11,194 nt of DNA, taken from assembly GCA_030538175.1 (NCBI GenBank), contig JAUNUL010000067.1, positions 1 to 11,194 of the forward strand, written 5' to 3'. Numbering within the stretch: the first letter of the stretch is position 1; the number at the start of each line of letters is the position of its first letter. Shown here in pieces: positions 7,160-11,194 of the stretch. Source of the stretch: Propionibacteriaceae bacterium. GTDB lineage: Bacteria > Actinomycetota > Actinomycetes > Propionibacteriales > Propionibacteriaceae. The position numbers and the translations under genes were made by a program. Under the pieces are notes generated by a model. It saw only the letters and a program-made list of their open reading frames with translations, did no database searches and was not told the origin of the DNA.

Positions 7160-9514
7160 TCACTTCTCCTTAGGCGACGTGATCGACCAGCGCGGGGTCT
7201 GGGACATCGCGGCCCACTCCACCACTGACCAAGAGTTCTTCTGTGCTGCGCGCATCAACCCGATATCCGGGTTGACTGCGACAGGATGGCCGACCGCCGA
7301 GAGCATCGGCAGGTCGACGTGGGAGTCGGCGTACGCATAGGACTGCGCCAGATCGATCCCGTTGAGGCTCGCCCAATGTCGCAGCCAAGCCGGCCGGGAC
7401 TCCCCAACCATCGGCGGACCGGACAGGAAGCCGGTGCAGATGCCGGTCTCATCGACCGACAGCTCGGCGGCCACGATGACATCGAACAGTGGCCGCAAGG
7501 GCCGGGTCAGCGGCCGGATCGCGCCGGTCATGAGCACGGTCGTGTGCCCCATCTCCCGATGTTCACGGATCCGGCGCACCGCGTCGGGTGACAGCCGATC
7601 GAGGATGTGCTCGGAGATCCGCTCGTCCACGGCCTGTTCCAGGGCGGCCAGGTTGGCGCCGGCGTACCGTCGATAGAGCGCCCGCAGGAACGTGCCCCGG
7701 TCGCGCCGCTCAGCGCGCAGGTAGCTCGGCAGCGACTTGACCAGGGACGCGATCTCGGATGCCTTGCCGGCGGCCCCGAGCTCGGGCAGCTTGGCCCACA
7801 GATAGGTCTCGACCACGTTGCCGCTCATCACGGTGCCGTCCAGGTCGAACACTGCGACGACCGTGGCCGGATCGGCGGTCGAGCGGCTCAGATCCTTATA
7901 GGTCGACGCGGTGGCGCCGCGGCGACGTCGCACCGCATCCATCCGACGCACCGGTGCGGTGACCGCCGGGCAGTGGATCTCCTCGATGTATTCCGTCCAG
8001 TCCACCGCTGCGGAGTCGAACGACCAGGTGTCGAGGTCATCGGCATGCAGCGAGCGGTGCAGGGCGAGCGTGTGGTCGTCCACGAAATGCAGCTCGGTCC
8101 TCAAGTACTCGCCATAGATCGTCAGATAGCGCCGCAGGAACCCGAGCCGCCCGGTCGCCTTGTCGAGCGACTTGGCGTACGCCCGCGTGCGGGCCGAACG
8201 GGGCGCGAAGCTGAGCACACGATCAGCCCACTTGGACGCCTTCTCCGACGTCGCCAGGAAGCCCTCCACCTGTGCCGAACCCGGCCAGTTCCAGATCGGC
8301 AGCTTCGTCTGCCCGCGATCACCACGGTCAAACGGGTGGTTGGTGAAATAGCGCCGCACATGCACATAGATGTCCCGGAACGTCAGCGGATTCCGGGCGC
8401 CCGAGTTCGAGTGATAGAACTCCGGCCGACCGACCTGCGGCTGGGTCGCGCAGACCGCGAGGATGCAGTTCACGACCATGTCGCACGGGATGATGTCGAT
8501 CACCGAGTCCGGGGATGCGGGGATCTCGGGGAGGTCGCCCTTGCCGTACGCGAGGATGATCGGCTCGGCCATCTTGAACCCCTCGATCCACCCGGGATAG
8601 GGGTGTTTCAGCGAGGACTCCACGATGGCCGGACGGACGATCGACACCTGCATGTCGTGACCGAGGTCAGCGACGATGCGCTCCCCCATGGCCTTGGCAA
8701 ACGTGTAGACGTCAGTCCAGCCGACTGACCGGGCACGCTCGGTGCCGGCCAGGACGAGCTGCTCATGGACCCATTCCTTGCGGCGACGCTCGGTGTCGGC
8801 GGCGGTGGTCAGGAAGCCGGCCTGGCGGTGTTCCTTCTCAGCTTGCTCCCGCAGCTCGGTCAGCCGCTCGGGGCTGCGGGACTCGATCTCGATCCGCTCG
8901 GCCAGCTTGAGGGCCCACTCGGTCTCGACCTGATAGTCCACGTCGTGTTCGTGGGCCTTCTCGGGGATGGCGCCGCGGCGGCGACCGGCGGTGTACGCCG
9001 TCGACACGTGCACGTAGTGCGGGACCTTCACGAGATTGCCGTCGTCATCGGACATGGCCTCGCGGAACTTGTCCAACAGAGCTTTGGTGCCGAGGACGTT
9101 GGTCTTGAACGCCTGGTCGATCGGCGGGTCGAACGACACGTCGCCGGCGCAGTGGATCAGCACGTCGGTGTCGCGCGGCAGATCCGGCACGTTGGGCAGG
9201 TCGCCCTCGATGACCTCAACGCGCGCGTCGAGCAGCTCCTCCGCCCCGCCCGCGGCCTCGCGGATATCGGCGAAGATGCGCTTCTTGACGAGCTGGATCA
9301 TCCGGTCCCGGGCGGAGGCGGAGCCCTTGCGGCGCACGAGTACGCCAGCCTTGGTGTCCGGGAGCTCGGTCAGGATCTTCCACAGGATCTGTTCACCGAT
9401 GAAGCCGGTGACGCCGGTGAGCACGATCTTCTTGCCGGCCAGGAGGTCTTTGAGACGACCGTCCAGGAGGGGGCCGTCGTGGACCTCGCCGCTGAGCAGC
9501 GCCTGTTGTGTCAC
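7160..9514 (-). CDS. Fatty acyl-CoA reductase-like / HAD-IB phosphatase-like fusion protein
   Basis: This 784-residue protein joins two enzymes. Residues about 28-370 form an extended SDR (NAD-binding 4, male-sterility type) domain: nucleotide loop TGVTGFIGE (33-41), HCAGDVSFD (121-129), catalytic Y270 and K274 in [10 protein letters not shown], and [10 protein letters not shown] (292-301). Residues about 455-525 look like the C-terminal region of eukaryotic fatty acyl-CoA reductases, with FD...[15 protein letters not shown] (499-518). Residues about 550-770 are a HAD-IB domain: motif I FDLDGT (556-561), motif II Thr663 in VLMTGA, motif [13 protein letters not shown] (728-738). The motif III lysine position holds Arg707 (GESRPAW). 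The likely reaction is NAD(P)H reduction of an acyl thioester to aldehyde or alcohol; the HAD substrate is unknown. The GTG start overlaps the hisA stop as GTGA (9511-9514) and has AAGGA seven bases upstream. I see no membrane segment. Confidence 0.85.
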   Translation of the reverse strand: MTQQALLSGEVHDGPLLDGRLKDLLAGKKIVLTGVTGFIGEQILWKILTELPDTKAGVLVRRKGSASARDRMIQLVKKRIFADIREAAGGAEELLDARVEVIEGDLPNVPDLPRDTDVLIHCAGDVSFDPPIDQAFKTNVLGTKALLDKFREAMSDDDGNLVKVPHYVHVSTAYTAGRRRGAIPEKAHEHDVDYQVETEWALKLAERIEIESRSPERLTELREQAEKEHRQAGFLTTAADTERRRKEWVHEQLVLAGTERARSVGWTDVYTFAKAMGERIVADLGHDMQVSIVRPAIVESSLKHPYPGWIEGFKMAEPIILAYGKGDLPEIPASPDSVIDIIPCDMVVNCILAVCATQPQVGRPEFYHSNSGARNPLTFRDIYVHVRRYFTNHPFDRGDRGQTKLPIWNWPGSAQVEGFLATSEKASKWADRVLSFAPRSARTRAYAKSLDKATGRLGFLRRYLTIYGEYLRTELHFVDDHTLALHRSLHADDLDTWSFDSAAVDWTEYIEEIHCPAVTAPVRRMDAVRRRRGATASTYKDLSRSTADPATVVAVFDLDGTVMSGNVVETYLWAKLPELGAAGKASEIASLVKSLPSYLRAERRDRGTFLRALYRRYAGANLAALEQAVDERISEHILDRLSPDAVRRIREHREMGHTTVLMTGAIRPLTRPLRPLFDVIVAAELSVDETGICTGFLSGPPMVGESRPAWLRHWASLNGIDLAQSYAYADSHVDLPMLSAVGHPVAVNPDIGLMRAAQKNSWSVVEWAAMSQTPRWSITSPKEK
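7166..7171 (-). promoter_or_regulatory. Ribosome binding site deciding the LarA-like start
   Basis: AAGGAG on the minus strand lies inside the last codons of the upstream fusion gene. It is eight bases from the ATG at 7157 and two bases from the GTG at 7163, so the ATG is the likelier start. Its position also suggests translational coupling to the upstream gene. Confidence 0.7.
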
Positions 9515-10272
9515 TGGGGATCCTTGTCGGAGGTGGATGCCGGGGTGTCGCCGCGGGACACCGCGAGCGCATCGGCCAGGGTGAAGTTGCCGAGATAGAG
9601 AGCCGTGCCCACGATCGCACCCTCGATGCCGATCGGCACCAGGCCCCGCAGGCGGCGCAGATCCTCCAGCGAGGAGATGCCGCCGGAGGCGACGACGGGA
9701 TTCTTCGTCCGGGCGCAGATGGCGCCGAGGACCTCGTAGTTGGGGCCGGTCAGCATGCCGTCGGACGCCACGTCGGTCACGACATAGCGGCGGCAGCCGG
9801 CGGCGTCGAGCCGGGCGACGGTTTCATAGACGTTGCCGCCCTCGGAGGTCCAGCCCCGGGCGGCGAGCTTCTCGCCCTTCACGTCGAGGCTGATCGCGAT
9901 CCGGTCGCCGTGGCGGGCGATGATCTGCTCACACCACTCGGGGTTCTCCAGGGCGGCGGTGCCGATGTTGACGCGCGTGCATCCGGTGGCCAGTGCGCGC
10001 TCAAGGGATTCGTCGTCGCGGATGCCGCCGGAGAGCTCGACCTTCATGTCGGTCTCCTCGATGAGGCGGCCGATGACGTCGAGGTTGTTGCCACGGCCGA
10101 ACGCAGCGTCGAGGTCGACCACGTGCAGCCACTCGGCGCCGCCGTCCTGCCAGCGGCGGGCAGCCTCGACCGGGTCGCCGAAGACCTTTTCGGTGCCATC
10201 AACACCTTGGACCAGTTGGACGGCCTGGCCGCCCTTCACATCAACTGCCGGCAGCAACGTCAAGGAATCCAC
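9511..10272 (-). CDS. priA: HisA/PriA phosphoribosyl isomerase
   Basis: HisA isomerises ProFAR to PRFAR in histidine synthesis; the actinobacterial PriA version also performs the TrpF step of tryptophan synthesis. This 253-residue TIM barrel shows LLPAVDV with catalytic D11, [14 protein letters not shown] (50-63), [14 protein letters not shown] (78-91), [14 protein letters not shown] with the second catalytic Asp D171 (165-178), and the phosphate loops [10 protein letters not shown] (193-202) and [10 protein letters not shown] (217-226). RGWTSEGG (139-146) carries the Arg-Trp pair typical of bifunctional PriA. One oddity is Gln19 in AVQLVQG, where PriA and HisA usually have Arg. The GTG start has no ribosome site but a -10 element six bases upstream, suggesting a leaderless mRNA. 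No hisF or hisH is adjacent; the reductase fusion follows with a 4-base overlap. I favour PriA over monofunctional HisA on family resemblance. Confidence 0.93.
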   Translation of the reverse strand: MDSLTLLPAVDVKGGQAVQLVQGVDGTEKVFGDPVEAARRWQDGGAEWLHVVDLDAAFGRGNNLDVIGRLIEETDMKVELSGGIRDDESLERALATGCTRVNIGTAALENPEWCEQIIARHGDRIAISLDVKGEKLAARGWTSEGGNVYETVARLDAAGCRRYVVTDVASDGMLTGPNYEVLGAICARTKNPVVASGGISSLEDLRRLRGLVPIGIEGAIVGTALYLGNFTLADALAVSRGDTPASTSDKDPQ

Positions 10273-10278
10273 CCGGGC

Positions 10279-10284
10279 ATGTTA
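10279..10284 (-). promoter_or_regulatory. -10 element of a probable leaderless hisA promoter
   Basis: TAACAT on the minus strand (10284-10279) fits TAnnnT and is followed by exactly six bases before the hisA GTG. Transcription starting seven bases after the hexamer would begin at the G of the start codon. No Shine-Dalgarno sequence is present, which agrees with leaderless translation, common in actinobacteria. No convincing -35 is seen. This promoter would drive the hisA-reductase-LarA-like-acyltransferase block. Confidence 0.55.
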
Positions 10285-10379
10285 TCGAAGATGCGGCGAC
10301 AGCGACCCTGGCAGGCTGGGGCAGAGACTCGGCAGCGAAAGATGCCACGAGGATTTGTGCTGTCAGCGCGTGTGCGATG

Positions 10380-10384
10380 AGGAG
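10380..10384 (+). promoter_or_regulatory. Ribosome binding site of the thioesterase gene
   Basis: AGGAG ends six bases before the ATG at 10391 and decides this start against an open frame that extends far upstream through hisA. An out-of-frame ATG at 10387 lies between the two. I see no clear plus-strand promoter in the 118-base divergent gap 10273-10390. Confidence 0.75.
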
Positions 10385-10390
10385 AGATGC

Positions 10391-10861
10391 ATGTCCGACC
10401 CAGCGATCCAGGATTTCTATGACCCCGACCTTGCCCAGTGCTTCGGCTGTGGGACCCAGAACCCGGCCGGACATCACTTCGCCACGCGTTGGTTGGCCGA
10501 CGGCCGGACCGAAACCCGGTTCACGCCCGAGCCGGAACACACGGCGATCCGTGGTTTCGTCTATGGCGGGGTCGTCGCAAGCCTGATCGACTGCGCCGGC
10601 ACAGGCAGCGCGGCTCTGGCCGCCGGTCGGGAGCGGGGTATCGACGCGGCGGTCGATGGAGCGCTGCGGTTCGTGACCGGCACCTTGGAAGTGCGGTATG
10701 AGCGCCCCACACCCATGGGCCCGGAACTGGTGTGCACCGGCGAGATCGTCGAGGTGGCGGGGCGCAAGGTCACGGTGGCGCTGAGCGTGACCGCCGAGGG
10801 TGCGGTCGTCGCGACCGGTCGGGTGATCGCCCTGGAGGCTCCCGCGACGATGACCGTCTGA
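10391..10861 (+). CDS. PaaI-family (hotdog-fold) thioesterase
   Basis: The 156-residue protein is of normal size for a PaaI/THEM4-like hotdog acyl-CoA thioesterase. It has the CFGCGTQNPAGHHF signature (17-30) found in a subgroup of these proteins. The hotdog helix follows, GFVYGGVVASLIDCAGTGSA (55-74), with the conserved Asp at 67, then VRYERPTPMGPELVCTGEIV (101-120) on the central strands. The His of the common HGG motif is Tyr here, as in other members of the CFGCG group as I recall them. Hydrolysis of a small or medium acyl-CoA is the likely reaction; the substrate cannot be read from the sequence. It is the only plus-strand gene and is divergent from hisA. Being next to an acyl-CoA reductase block may be meaningful or chance. 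Confidence 0.85.
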   Translation: MSDPAIQDFYDPDLAQCFGCGTQNPAGHHFATRWLADGRTETRFTPEPEHTAIRGFVYGGVVASLIDCAGTGSAALAAGRERGIDAAVDGALRFVTGTLEVRYERPTPMGPELVCTGEIVEVAGRKVTVALSVTAEGAVVATGRVIALEAPATMTV

Positions 10862-10889
10862 CGGTGACGGCCTTCGGAGCGCCAGTGGG

Positions 10890-10994
10890 GCGTTTGTGAC
10901 ACCGGGCACGACATCGGCCACCCTTCCGCGCGCCGATCAAACGCACCACCGACACGCGCAGCCCCCCGCGCGTCCTGCCAGATGTCACAAACGC
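10890..10994. repeat. 105-base element bounded by 19-bp inverted repeats
   Basis: The left arm GCGTTTGTGACACCGGGCA (10890-10908) and the right arm 10976-10994 are reverse complements at 17 of 19 positions, the outer 12 being perfect. Between them, two further 6-bp stems can form: 10913-10918 with 10932-10937, and 10954-10959 with 10968-10973. The whole could fold as a three-way junction. The long outer stem is unlikely to be chance; the inner stems could be, given the GC content. No target duplication is visible. Candidates are a small non-autonomous mobile element, a structured RNA, or a transcription-end structure. Confidence 0.65.
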
Positions 10995-11070
10995 ACACCC
11001 ACCCCCGCCGGGTTCGGGACTCGGATCAGCGAATGCCCTTGGAACACTCCTGCGCCCCGCACGTCACACG

Positions 11071-11118
11071 GTGAAAGTCACTGACCACGGCGGCGCCACA
11101 GTGGTCAGTTGCTTTCAC
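11071..11118. repeat. 18-bp inverted repeat, long hairpin
   Basis: The left arm GTGAAAGTCACTGACCAC (11071-11088) and right arm GTGGTCAGTTGCTTTCAC (11101-11118) pair at 16 of 18 positions around a 12-base loop, with a two-base mismatch in the middle. After one further mismatch, three more pairs (11067-11069 with 11120-11122) extend the stem. No T-run follows on either strand, so it is not a classic intrinsic terminator; a bidirectional terminator without T-run, a protein-binding palindrome, or a dispersed repeat are possible. Confidence 0.7.
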
Positions 11119-11156
11119 AGTGGGGTGTCCGAGAAAGCTGGCTCGGGAGCCCGTGA

Positions 11157-11194
11157 AGGGATTCCCAAGGGGCAGGGCCCCTGGGAGCGTCCCT
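11157..11194. repeat. GC-rich hairpin at the right edge
   Basis: AGGGA (11157-11161) pairs with TCCCT (11190-11194), TCCCA (11163-11167) with TGGGA (11182-11186), and GGGGC (11169-11173) with GCCCC (11177-11181), around a three-base loop with small bulges. The window ends exactly at the outer stem, so a following T-run cannot be checked. It could be a plus-strand terminator. Confidence 0.45.

Larger units (their letters stand above)
10862..11194. other. Gene-free region with three inverted repeats
   Basis: The 333 bases after the thioesterase stop contain no reading frame with a ribosome site or recognisable protein; the short open frames look like GC-driven noise. The region holds three separate inverted repeats (10890-10994, 11071-11118, 11157-11194). 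None is followed by a T-run, so ordinary intrinsic terminators are not obvious. The gene to the right lies outside the window, so the region's orientation cannot be judged. Confidence 0.7.

Noticed and set aside
5673..7340. Open frame of 555 codons on the plus strand opposite the LarA-like gene
   Set aside because: Despite its length it has no family resemblance; the minus-strand frame carries the LarA motifs and the operon overlaps.
7607..8728. Open frame of 373 codons on the plus strand opposite the reductase fusion
   Set aside because: Antisense shadow of the HAD and reductase regions; no motif or start signal.
9833..10390. Upstream extension of the thioesterase frame
   Set aside because: It would run antisense through hisA; the ATG at 10391 has its own AGGAG and begins the family-typical N-terminus.
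10862..11194. CRISPR array or tRNA in the right-end non-coding region
   Set aside because: There are no direct repeats with regular spacing and no tRNA arm sequences; the structures are single inverted repeats.

Overview
The window reads as chromosomal DNA from a high-GC Gram-positive bacterium (Actinomycetota). The evidence is the strongly GC-biased third codon positions, frequent GTG starts, the gene order yebC-ruvC-ruvA-ruvB-yajC, a PriA-type HisA, and a LexA box of the actinobacterial GAAC-N4-GTTC type. A Propionibacteriaceae-like host is my guess from overall protein similarity, not something the sequence proves.

Nine of the ten genes lie on the minus strand and are read from right to left. 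From about 10272 down to 4765 there is a tightly packed block with 4-base stop/start overlaps: hisA (priA), a 784-residue fusion of a fatty acyl-CoA reductase-like domain and a HAD phosphatase-like domain, a lactate-racemase-like (LarA/DUF2088) protein, and a PlsC-like acyltransferase. Next come a tandem-GNAT acetyltransferase (3699-4703) and yebC (2940-3683). The 51 bases between yebC and ruvC hold a -10 element and a LexA box, so ruvC-ruvA-ruvB probably has its own DNA-damage-inducible promoter besides any read-through. RuvA and RuvB form the branch-migration motor and RuvC the Holliday-junction resolvase. After a 154-base spacer comes yajC, the accessory subunit of the Sec translocon, which runs off the left edge; secD and secF would be expected beyond it.

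On the right, a PaaI/hotdog thioesterase-like gene (10391-10861) is read on the plus strand, divergently from hisA. hisA has no Shine-Dalgarno sequence and a -10 element six bases before its GTG, the layout of a leaderless mRNA. The last 333 bases (10862-11194) hold no convincing gene but contain three inverted repeats, one of which could fold as a three-way junction.

The most interesting material is the four-gene block behind hisA. It joins a plausible acyl-CoA reductase and acyltransferase with a LarA-like protein that lacks several LarA catalytic residues, a HAD domain with Arg in place of the motif III Lys, and an acyltransferase without the standard HX4D aspartate. This looks like an undescribed lipid-modification cassette, but the function is inference. 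A second oddity is tyrosine codon choice: I count 37 TAT against 14 TAC, and after a codon ending in C the ratio is 33 to 4, which is surprising in such GC-rich genes.
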